Origin: Trebonia sp963811335
Lineage (GTDB): Bacteria > Actinomycetota > Actinomycetes > Streptosporangiales > Streptosporangiaceae
Length of the DNA: 64,000 bases
Reading direction: 5' to 3'
Assembly: GCA_963811335.1 (NCBI GenBank)
Contig: CAWERB010000031.1
Coordinates: 266,584-330,583 of the forward strand
The position numbers were made by a program, and so were the translations under genes. Positions 17,992 through 25,958 of the stretch are shown in pieces. Every line of letters begins with the position of its first letter. The stretch's first letter is position 1. Below the pieces are notes generated by a model. The model was not told where the DNA came from and did not search any database. It saw only the letters and a program-made list of their open reading frames with translations.

Positions 17992-19104
17992 ATGCCAATA
18001 GACTCGCAGTTCGTGAGCCTGTCTATCGGAATCGTCGGCCTGCCCAACGTCGGCAAGTCCACCCTGTTCAACGCGCTGACCAAGGCGGGGGCCCTCGCCG
18101 CGAACTACCCGTTCGCCACGATCGAGCCAAACGTCGGCGTGGTCGGCGTGCCCGACCCGCGGCTGGCCGCGCTGGCGAAGCTGTACAGCTCGGCCCGGAT
18201 AGTGCCGGCGTCGGTGCGGTTCACCGATATCGCCGGGCTGGTGAAGGGCGCCTCGCAGGGACAGGGCCTGGGTAACCAGTTCCTCGGGCACATCCGCGAG
18301 ACGGACGCGATCTGCCAGGTGGTCCGGGTATTCCGCGACCCGGACGTGACCCGGGTGGAAGGGTCGTCCGAGCCGGAGGGCGACATCGAGACGGTGGTCA
18401 CCGAGCTGATCCTCGCCGACCTGCAGACGCTGGAGAAGGCCGCGCCCCGGCTGGCCAAGGAGACCAAGTTCTCCAAGGACCCGGAGAAGCTCGAGACGGC
18501 AGCGGCGGCCCAGGCCGCGGTGGCGGTGCTCGACACGGGCAAGACGCTGTTCGCCGGGGCGGCGGACGCCGGGATCTCGCTGGCCGCGCTGCGTGAGTTG
18601 CACTTGATGACGGCCAAGCCGTTCCTCTACGTGTTCAACATGGACGTGGGAGAAGTGGCGGACGAGGGGCTCAGGAAGCAGCTCGCCGACCTGGTGGCGC
18701 CGGCCGAGGCGATCTTCCTCGACGCGAAGACCGAGGCCGACCTGGCGGAGCTTTCCGACGAAGAGGCGGCCGAGCTGCTTGCCGAAGCGGGCCTCGGCGA
18801 GCCAGGCCTCGCCCAGCTCGCCAAGGCGGGCTTCCGCGCCCTCGGCATGCAGACCTTCCTGACCGCGGGCCCCAAGGAGACCCGCGCCTGGGAGATCCCG
18901 ATCGGGGCGACCGCCCCGGAGGCGGCCGGCGTGATCCATACCGATTTTCAAAAGGGCTTCATCAAGGCCGAGATCGTCTCCTACGACGACCTGATCGCGG
19001 CGGGCTCCGTCGCGGCGGCCCGGTCGGCCGGCAAGGCACGCGTCGAGGGCAAGGACTACGTCATGCGCGACGGCGACGTGGTGGAGTTCCGCTTCAACGT
19101 CTAA
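17992..19104 (+). CDS. ychF: Obg-like ATPase YchF
   Basis: Universally conserved P-loop ATPase that binds ribosomes and is redox-regulated in some bacteria. G1 GLPNVGKSTLFNALTKAG, G2 ANYPFATIEPN, G3 FTDIAGLVKGAS, and NMDVGE in place of NKxD, the change that gives ATP specificity; C-terminal TGS domain with GMQTFLTAGPKETRAWEI and KGFIKAEIVSYDDL. 370 residues from the ATG at 17992 (AAGG nearby); homologues often begin at the equivalent of the GTG at 18013. A copy of its last codons appears again downstream at 20682-20707. Confidence 0.94.
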   Translation: MPIDSQFVSLSIGIVGLPNVGKSTLFNALTKAGALAANYPFATIEPNVGVVGVPDPRLAALAKLYSSARIVPASVRFTDIAGLVKGASQGQGLGNQFLGHIRETDAICQVVRVFRDPDVTRVEGSSEPEGDIETVVTELILADLQTLEKAAPRLAKETKFSKDPEKLETAAAAQAAVAVLDTGKTLFAGAADAGISLAALRELHLMTAKPFLYVFNMDVGEVADEGLRKQLADLVAPAEAIFLDAKTEADLAELSDEEAAELLAEAGLGEPGLAQLAKAGFRALGMQTFLTAGPKETRAWEIPIGATAPEAAGVIHTDFQKGFIKAEIVSYDDLIAAGSVAAARSAGKARVEGKDYVMRDGDVVEFRFNV

Positions 19105-19279
19105 CCAGTGCGGAGTGGTAACCCCGCTGTGGTGCCAGGCCCCGCCGCGGGTTTGAAAAGTGTTAATTGTGCGTTCCCGGGTTATGTGGGTCGCGGCTAC
19201 TGTAGGCATGTTTGGTTACAAGGCGAATTCCGTTTAGCTCCAGCCACATCTCGTCGCGGACAGTCATGTCAGGAACCTC

Positions 19280-20623
19280 ATGAGCAGCAAGTCTCGCAGG
19301 TGTCGGGCTAGCGTTGCGGTTGGCGCGGCGCTGCTGGGCGGCCTTGGCGTCACGCTAGTCACTTCCGGGTGTAGTTCCGGGCACGCGGGCGCTGAGTCGA
19401 TGACCGCCGCGACTCGCCACCCTTACGGCTCGGCCTCGGCGACCGCAGCTGACCCGAGCAACCAGCAGGATGGTGCCGGCGCCGCACTAGGGCAGCCCTC
19501 GCCTTCGTCATTGCCGGGTTCCGGGTCGCCGTCGTCCTCGCCTGCCTCCGCGTCCTCGCCTGCCTCCGCGTCGCCGTCCGACTCCTCGCCGCCGCTCTCT
19601 GATTCTCCGTTTCCGACTTTCTCCGCGTTTCCTACTTTCTCCGCGTTTCCGACTTTCCCTACGTCTCCGACTCTCCCCGCGTTGCCGTCGCCCCCTGGCT
19701 TGATCGGGTTCGCAGCGCCGGAGCTGCTCGGTAGTGACTCGAGTGGTCAGGCGCAGCAGCTGCAGCAGATGAAGTCGATGGGAATGAATACCGTCCGGGT
19801 CGACGCGAACTGGTCCGGCGGGGAACCCAGCCAGGGGAGCTTTCAACTGGAGCACCCTGGACACCATCATGGCCTCAGTCCACCAGGCTGGCATGACCGC
19901 CGACCTGATCATCGACGGGTGCCCGCCCTGGGCCGCGGCCGCCGGCGCGACCGGCCAGTTCGCCCAGCCAGCCAGCCCCTCCCAGTTCGGCGCCTGGGCC
20001 GGCGCCGTCGCCGCCCGGTACGGCTCCATGGGAGCCGATTACTTCGAGATCTGGAACGAGCCCAACATCCCGCAATTCTGGTCCCCCGCCCCGAACCCGG
20101 CCGCCTATACCGCCGACCTGGTCGCCGCCTACGCCGCGATCAAGGCAGCCGACCCGTCCTCGCTGGTGATATCGGCCGCCGAGCCCCCGCCGCCAACACC
20201 TCCAGCAGCATCGATCCGGTCACGTTCCTCGGGGATATCTACGCCGACGGCGCCGAGGGCAGCTTCGACGCGGTCGGCGACCACCCGTACACCTTCCCGG
20301 CCGACCCCGGCACCGACTCCCAGGGCGCCTGGGGCGAGATGGACCAGACGAGCCCGTCGCTGCGCAGCCTCATGGTCGCTCACGGCGACGGCGCCAAGAA
20401 GATCTGGATCACCGAGTTCGGCGCCCCCACCGGCGATGTCACCGCAGCCCAGCAGACCACCGAGCTCACCCAGGCCATCACCGCCGCCCGGAACACCAGC
20501 TGGATCGGGGCCTTCTACATCTACACCTGGAGCGACCAGTTCGGCGGAGCCGGCTTCGGCCTGCTCGACTCCAACGGCAACCCCAAGCCCGCCTACACCG
20601 CCGTGGCCGCCCTGGCCTCCTGA
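19280..20623 (+). CDS. Secreted GH-A clan glycoside hydrolase, copy A, with an internal out-of-frame segment
   Basis: Lipoprotein-like N-terminus (SVAVGAALLGGLGVTLV then TSGCSSG lipobox), then a Ser/Pro-rich linker with FPTFSA repeats, then a (beta/alpha)8 domain close to copy B: WNEPN carries the acid/base Glu and WITEFGAPTG the nucleophile. One uninterrupted frame exists from 19280 to 20623, but between about 19845 and 20190 the conserved sequence, including WNEPN, is only readable in another frame. Comparison with copy B shows an extra T near 19845 and a net +5 near 20190, which together restore the frame. Either two sequencing errors or a damaged duplicate. The family (GH5/GH39-like) is inferred from motifs only. 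Confidence 0.75.
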   Translation: MSSKSRRCRASVAVGAALLGGLGVTLVTSGCSSGHAGAESMTAATRHPYGSASATAADPSNQQDGAGAALGQPSPSSLPGSGSPSSSPASASSPASASPSDSSPPLSDSPFPTFSAFPTFSAFPTFPTSPTLPALPSPPGLIGFAAPELLGSDSSGQAQQLQQMKSMGMNTVRVDANWSGGEPSQGSFQLEHPGHHHGLSPPGWHDRRPDHRRVPALGRGRRRDRPVRPASQPLPVRRLGRRRRRPVRLHGSRLLRDLERAQHPAILVPRPEPGRLYRRPGRRLRRDQGSRPVLAGDIGRRAPAANTSSSIDPVTFLGDIYADGAEGSFDAVGDHPYTFPADPGTDSQGAWGEMDQTSPSLRSLMVAHGDGAKKIWITEFGAPTGDVTAAQQTTELTQAITAARNTSWIGAFYIYTWSDQFGGAGFGLLDSNGNPKPAYTAVAALAS

Positions 20624-20681
20624 CCGCCGACCCGGCGCTGACCCGAGCCGGTCCGATGTCATTTTCATCGACAAGGGAATC

Positions 20682-20856
20682 CGATGGAGCTCAGGTTCAA
20701 CGTCTGAGCAAATACAGAGCTTCCAAGCCCCGGGTCCGCCTGCGGCGTCTGGGTTTTACAGGTACTAATTGTGTGTTCTCGGGTCATGCGCGGCGCGGTT
20801 ACTGGAGGCATGTGTCCCAGCCGCATCTCGTCGCGAAAAGCTATGTCAGGAAGGTC
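20682..20856. repeat. Duplication footprint: ychF tail and upstream region of copy A repeated
   Basis: GGAGCTCAGGTTCAACGTCT then GA (20686-20707) resembles the last codons of ychF (EFRFNV then stop, 19083-19104; 18 of 22 bases). The sequence that follows (CTAATTGTGTGTTCTCGGGT, later GGAGGCATGTGTC, CATCTCGTCGCG, ATGTCAGGAAGGTCATGAGC) is homologous to 19160-19300 upstream of copy A. So copy B arose by tandem duplication of a unit that began inside ychF. Confidence 0.65.
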
Positions 20857-21962
20857 ATGAGCGGAAAGTCTCGCAGGGGTTGGGCTAGTGTCGCGGTCGG
20901 CGCGGCTGTGCTGGGTGGCCTCGGCGTCACGCTGGTCACTTCCGGGTGTAGTTCCGGGGCGCGGGCGGTGCGCCCTCGACTGTCGCTGCCTCGCCGTTGG
21001 TCACGGCGAGGGCGAGCATGGCCCCGTTGTCGGACTCTAGCTTGATTGGGTTCGCGGCCGCGGAACTGCTCGGTGGTGACCCGAGTGATCAGGTGCACCA
21101 GCTGCAGCAGATGAAGTCGATGGGAATGAATACCGTCCGGGTGGACGCGAACTGGTCCGGCGGGGAACCCAGCCAGGGGAGCTTCGACTGGAGCGCCCTG
21201 GACACCATCATGGCCTCAGTCCACCAGGTCGGCATGACCGCCGACCTGATCATCGACGGGTGCCCGCCCTGGGCCGCGGCCGCCGGCGCGACCGGCCAGT
21301 TCGCCCAGCCAGCCAGCCCCTCCCAGTTCGGCGCCTGGGCCGGCGCTGTCGCCGCCCGGTACGGCTCCAAGGGAGCCGATTACTTCGAGATCTGGAACGA
21401 GCCCAACGGCAAGGCATTCTGGTCCCCCGCCCCCAACCCGGCCGCCTACACCGCCGACCTGGTCGCCGCCTACGCCGCGATCAAGGCAGCCGACCCGTCC
21501 TCGGTGGTGATAACGGCCGGCATGGCCCCCGGCGACAGCAACCACATCGATCCGGTCACGTTCCTCGCAGCCATGTACGCCGACGGCGCCAAGGGCAGCT
21601 TCGACGCGGTCGGCCACCACCCGTACACCTTCCCGGCCGACCCCGGCACCGACCCCCAGGGCGCCTGGGCCGAGATGGACCAGACGAGCCCGTCGCTGCG
21701 CAGCCTCATGATCGCTCACGGCGACGGCGCCAAGAAGATCTGGATCACCGAGTTCGGCGCCCCCACCGGCGATGTCACCGCGGCCCAGCAGGCCACCGAG
21801 CTCACCCAGGCCATCACCGCCGCCCGGAAGACCAAATGGATCGGGGCCTTCTACATCTACACCTGGAGCGACCAGTTCGGCGGAGACGGCTTCGGCCTGC
21901 TCGATGACAACGGCAAGCCCAAGCCCGCCTACAACGCCGTCGCCGCCCTGGCTTCCTCCTGA
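20857..21962 (+). CDS. Secreted GH-A clan glycoside hydrolase, copy B, frame break near 20962
   Basis: The lipoprotein signal (VAVGAAVLGGLGVTLVTSGC, lipobox TSGC) starts at the ATG at 20857. A short linker, without the Ser/Pro repeats of copy A, leads into the catalytic barrel: MGMNTVRVDANWSGGEPSQG, DYFEIWNEPNGKAFW (acid/base Glu) and KKIWITEFGAPTGDV (nucleophile), ending AFYIYTWSDQFGGDGFGLLD. One base is missing near 20962 relative to copy A, splitting signal from barrel; corrected length is about 368 residues. Probably a cell-surface beta-glycosidase acting on a polysaccharide; substrate unknown. Confidence 0.8.
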
Positions 21963-22110
21963 CCACCGCAAGCCCACGTGGGGACCGCCCGGTGGCGCGA
22001 GAGTTCACCGGTTGTTAGCCTGGGTGTCCGCTGGGCTCGGTGTGCGGGATTGGCTGGACGGTTTTGCTCGGTCTGAATGCCCTGTCGTTCGGCGAGAGGA
22101 CTGGCGAAGC

Positions 22111-24228
22111 ATGGACATGGACAATTCCCGCAGCCGGCCAGCGGGGGACGTGCCCGGTACGGACTACCGTTCTCCGGCACCGTTTCACGCGGCGGTCAGC
22201 CGCCGGCGGTTCCTGCAGGCGGGCGGGGTGCTCGCCGGAGCGGCGGCCGTGGGGGCCGGGGCCAGCCAACTGGTCGGCCTTACCGGCCGGAGCCGGGCCG
22301 AGGCAGCGACGGGGACGATCGCTGACCTCAAGCACGTCGTGATCCTCATGCAGGAGAACCGGTCCTTCGATCACTACTTCGGCACCTTGCGGGGCGTCCG
22401 GGGCTTCTCCGACAAGCAGGTGCTCAAGTACCAGAGCGGCACGACGATCTTCGAGCAGCCCGACAAGAAGCGCACCGACCTGGGCTACCTGCTGCCCTTC
22501 CACATGGATTCCACCAAGGTGGACGCGCAGAACGCGGGCGACCTCGACCACAGCTGGTCCGGTGACCACAGCGCGCGCAACAGCGGGCTGTGGAACAACT
22601 GGGTCGCCGCCAAGACCGAGCAGACGATGGGGTACTTCACCCGCAACGACCTGCCGTTCAACTACGCACTTGCCGACGCGTTCACCATCTGCGACGGCTA
22701 CCACCAGTCGATACTCGGGCCGACCAGCCCCAACCGGATGTACTTCTGGACGGGCACCTCCAGTGGCTGGACGTCGAACCCGCCGGACTACACCGTCGAG
22801 TTCACCAACGTCACCACCTACCCGGAACTGCTGCTGAACGCGGGCATCTCCTGGCAGGTGTATACCAACCACGAGGTGGGCGACGACAGCGGGAACAACG
22901 GCTGGGTCGGCGACTACGGCGACAACCCGTTGTGGTTCTACCAGCAGTACCAGACCTCGGAAAAGGCGACCACGACGACGGGGCAGCGACTCGCCGTCCA
23001 AGGCGCGGTGCAGCCGTGGCAGCCGAACGCGGGGACCCCGCTCGGCCCGAACCACGTCAACCACGTGCTCGCCCAGTTCCTCTCCGACTGCGCCGCGGGG
23101 ACGATTCCCCAGGTGAGCTGGATCGTCGCGCCGTACGAGTACTCCGAGCACCCAGCGGCGAGCCCCAGCTACGGCGCGCACTACGTGCGCACGGTCCTCG
23201 AGGCGCTGATGGGCAACCAGGCGCTATGGGAGACGACCGCGCTGTTCATCACCTACGACGAGCACGACGGCTACTTCGATCACGTGCTGCCGGGGTCACC
23301 CGAGACCACCGTGACGAACGAGTTCATCGGCGGGCTGCCGGTCGGCTTCGGCCCGCGGGTGCCGATGATCGTCTGCTCGCCGTGGACGCGCGGCGGGCAC
23401 GTCGACTCCAACCCCTACGACCACACCTCGATGCTCCGCTTCCTGGAGGCCTGGACCGGCGTCCCGGCCCCCAACATCACGGCATGGCGGCGCTCGGTGA
23501 CCGGCGACCTGACCGCGGCGTTCGACTTCAGCAGCCCGGACTTCTCTGTCCCGGCGCTGCCGGACACCGCCGCGCTTATCACCCAGTCCGACGCGGAGAA
23601 GGCCTTCCCCGCCGTCGCACCGCCCGCCGAAGGCGCGCAAGTGATGCCGGTTCAGGAGCCTGGCACCCGCCCGCACCGGCCGAGCCAGGTCATGCCGCAG
23701 GCCGACGTCACCGTGAACCGGTCCGCCTACACGGTGACCGCCACGATGTCCAACGCCGGGCAGGTCGGCGTCTCGCTGCTCGTCTTCCCCGACAAGTACC
23801 TGACCGCATCGGCCACCCCGTTCACGGTCGTCAGCGGCACCAGCAAGACCTACACGTGGACCGCGGCCAAGAAGAACGGCTACGGTTACGCCTTCTCGAT
23901 CTACGGGCCGGACGGGTTTGTCCGCTCGTTCGCGGGCGGCATCGTCGGCGCGAGCACCATCACTGGCCAGATCCCCCGGGTAACCGGCACGCCGGCGACC
24001 GGTTCCGCGCCGTCGCTGCAGCTCACGCTGGCCAACGACGGCACCACGGCAGTGACCTACACCCTCACGGTTAACGATTACGCCGGCACCACCCAGAGCG
24101 TAACCGTGGGCGCGAACGGCTCGACGAACGTCACCTGGCCCCTCGACTCCAACGGCTACTATGACGTGATCATCACCGCGAACACGAGTGACGGTTTCAC
24201 CCGCCGCTACGCGGGCCGGGTCGCTTAA
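22111..24228 (+). CDS. Secreted phospholipase C (phosphoesterase family, Tat-exported)
   Basis: 705 residues from the ATG at 22111, with GAGAGGA ten bases upstream. The Tat motif SRRRFLQAGG is followed by a hydrophobic stretch and an AEA cleavage site. The phosphoesterase domain (PF04185 type) has ILMQENRSFDHYFGTLRGVR, the metal/nucleophile region, SPNRMYFWTG, and FITYDEHDGYFDHVLPG. Two C-terminal beta domains (SRNRP-like repeats about residues 530-700) are usual in non-haemolytic phospholipases C. It hydrolyses phosphatidylcholine or similar lipids outside the cell, releasing phosphate-bearing head groups. A second phosphoesterase follows. Confidence 0.9.
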   Translation: MDMDNSRSRPAGDVPGTDYRSPAPFHAAVSRRRFLQAGGVLAGAAAVGAGASQLVGLTGRSRAEAATGTIADLKHVVILMQENRSFDHYFGTLRGVRGFSDKQVLKYQSGTTIFEQPDKKRTDLGYLLPFHMDSTKVDAQNAGDLDHSWSGDHSARNSGLWNNWVAAKTEQTMGYFTRNDLPFNYALADAFTICDGYHQSILGPTSPNRMYFWTGTSSGWTSNPPDYTVEFTNVTTYPELLLNAGISWQVYTNHEVGDDSGNNGWVGDYGDNPLWFYQQYQTSEKATTTTGQRLAVQGAVQPWQPNAGTPLGPNHVNHVLAQFLSDCAAGTIPQVSWIVAPYEYSEHPAASPSYGAHYVRTVLEALMGNQALWETTALFITYDEHDGYFDHVLPGSPETTVTNEFIGGLPVGFGPRVPMIVCSPWTRGGHVDSNPYDHTSMLRFLEAWTGVPAPNITAWRRSVTGDLTAAFDFSSPDFSVPALPDTAALITQSDAEKAFPAVAPPAEGAQVMPVQEPGTRPHRPSQVMPQADVTVNRSAYTVTATMSNAGQVGVSLLVFPDKYLTASATPFTVVSGTSKTYTWTAAKKNGYGYAFSIYGPDGFVRSFAGGIVGASTITGQIPRVTGTPATGSAPSLQLTLANDGTTAVTYTLTVNDYAGTTQSVTVGANGSTNVTWPLDSNGYYDVIITANTSDGFTRRYAGRVA

Positions 24229-24464
24229 CGGCATCCGCGCGGGATGCTGGCAGTTCACGCGCCGCTGGTCCGGGCATACCAACACCGTTGAGTTGCTGTA
24301 CGAGGGCGGCCCGTTACGGGGGCTTGCGGGTCGCCGCCGGGATCCGGGACGAGCGGTCTCCCCAAAAAGCATCTGGACTGTCGGCGGTTCGTACGTGGCG
24401 TTCTGACGGACGGTCACAGCGGCCGGCCGTACGCCATGCCCGTCAAAGCAGGAAGCGAGGCACC

Positions 24465-25439
24465 ATGCGCAGGACATTCCGCTGGCTGGCCGGCGCTGTC
24501 GCCGGGATCACCGTCGCCGGAGCGGTCGCCTGCACTAGCCGCGTCGCCTCGACCGCCGCCCCAACCACCACCCCAGCCGTCGCCCCAACCACCGCCAGGG
24601 CAGCCGGCCCGTGCGGCACGACGAAGACGGCGCCGGCCTACCGGCACGTCATCTGGATCTGGTTCGAGAACCACTCGTACTCCGACATCGCGGGCAGCTC
24701 ATCCGCGCCGTACTTCAACTCGGTCGCGTCCAAATGCGGCGTGGCGACGAACTACCACAACCTGACTCATCCGAGCCTGCCGAACTACGTCGCCGCCACC
24801 TCCGGGCTGGCCGGCCTCAATCCCTTCTACGCGGACTGCAGCCCGTCGAAGGAGTGCTCAAGCCCTGGGCCGAGCATCTTCGGCCAGGGCGAGGACTGGA
24901 AGGCCTATGCGGAGTCGATGCCGTCCAACTGCGAGCCGTCGGACTCCGGCGACTACGCCGCCCGGCACAACCCGCCGGTGTACTACACGTCCCTGACCAA
25001 CTGCTCCGCCAACGACGTGCCCTACACCCAGCTCGCGGCCGACCTGGCGAGCAACGCGCTGCCGGCCTTCTCGTTCATCACGCCGAACCTGATCAACGAC
25101 ATGCACGACGGCACTATCGCCCAGGGTGACGCCTGGCTGAGCGGCAATCTGCCGACGATCCTCGCCAGCCCCGAGTACACCTCCGGCACCACGGCCGTCT
25201 TCGTGACATTCGATGAGGGCAGCGGCGGCCAGACCGGCGAGAACTGCGCCACGAACACGAATGACAGCAGCTGTCACGTGCTCACGATCGTGATCAGCCC
25301 GTCCACCCCGGCCGGCGCAACCTCCGGCACCCTGTTCAACCACTACTCGCTGCTCGCGACGACCGAGCAGCTCTTGGGCCTGCCCGCCCTCGGCCAGGCG
25401 GTCGCCGCGGCTACCATGACCGCCGCGTTCAACCTCTGA
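24465..25439 (+). CDS. Secreted alkaline-phosphatase-fold phosphoesterase (acid phosphatase/AcpA-like lipoprotein)
   Basis: 324 residues from the ATG at 24465 (ribosome site GCGAGG). N-terminal signal with lipobox VAGAVAC, Thr/Ala/Pro linker, then the phosphoesterase domain: HVIWIWFENHSYSDIAGSS, NLTHPSLPNYVAATSGLAGL, SFITPNLINDMHDG, VFVTFDEGSGG. Cysteine-rich and single-domain, like actinobacterial phosphatidylinositol-3-phosphatases and AcpA. It acts at the cell surface. With the phospholipase C upstream it could release phosphate from lipid head groups; no PHO box was identified. Confidence 0.82.
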   Translation: MRRTFRWLAGAVAGITVAGAVACTSRVASTAAPTTTPAVAPTTARAAGPCGTTKTAPAYRHVIWIWFENHSYSDIAGSSSAPYFNSVASKCGVATNYHNLTHPSLPNYVAATSGLAGLNPFYADCSPSKECSSPGPSIFGQGEDWKAYAESMPSNCEPSDSGDYAARHNPPVYYTSLTNCSANDVPYTQLAADLASNALPAFSFITPNLINDMHDGTIAQGDAWLSGNLPTILASPEYTSGTTAVFVTFDEGSGGQTGENCATNTNDSSCHVLTIVISPSTPAGATSGTLFNHYSLLATTEQLLGLPALGQAVAAATMTAAFNL

Positions 25440-25521
25440 CCAACGCGCCTCCGACGGCCGGTAACGACCAACCGGCTACCACTTCGCCATACCCAGCGTC
25501 AGCGACGGCGCCAGCGCCGGC

Positions 25522-25902
25522 TCAGGCCGCGCTCTCGCCCGCTTCGCGTGCCTGCGCGAACTCGCAGAACGCGTCGTAGGCCCGCGGGCCGTGGATCGTG
25601 GCGGGTCCGCCCTTCATCAGGAAGGTGACGCCGATCGCCTCGGCGGCCTCCTGGCGGGTGGCGCCCGCCAGCGCGGCCGCCTGGGCGTGCGAGGCGATGC
25701 AGCCGTCGCAGCCCTCGACGACGCCGATCGCCAACGCGATGAGTTCCTTGGTCCGGACGTCGAGGGCCCCGGCGGCGAACGCGGCGTGGTGCAGTTCGCT
25801 GAAGCCGGCGTAGACGTCTGGGATGGCGCGCCTGAGCTCGCGGTGAAGCGGGGAGAGCTCGCGGAGCACGGTCTTGCCGTGGGTGGAGGCGTGGTCAGGC
25901 AT
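25522..25902 (-). CDS. Carboxymuconolactone decarboxylase family protein (AhpD-like)
   Basis: 126 residues from the ATG at 25902, with AAGGAG ten bases upstream; a GTG at 25962 in the same frame overlaps the stop of the FtsX gene as GTGA and is the alternative start. The domain has KELIALAIGVVEGCDGCIASHAQ with the CxxC redox pair and trailing His typical of AhpD-like peroxidase reductants. Probably a thiol-based oxidoreductase. It is the last gene of the padR-ABC-FtsX unit, though its own ribosome site may make it independent. Confidence 0.85.
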   Translation of the reverse strand: MPDHASTHGKTVLRELSPLHRELRRAIPDVYAGFSELHHAAFAAGALDVRTKELIALAIGVVEGCDGCIASHAQAAALAGATRQEAAEAIGVTFLMKGGPATIHGPRAYDAFCEFAQAREAGESAA

Positions 25903-25958
25903 GTGGGTGGACTCCTTCCCGTCAGGTATCCCCCCCGCCTGACCCTGCTGGGGAGTGT

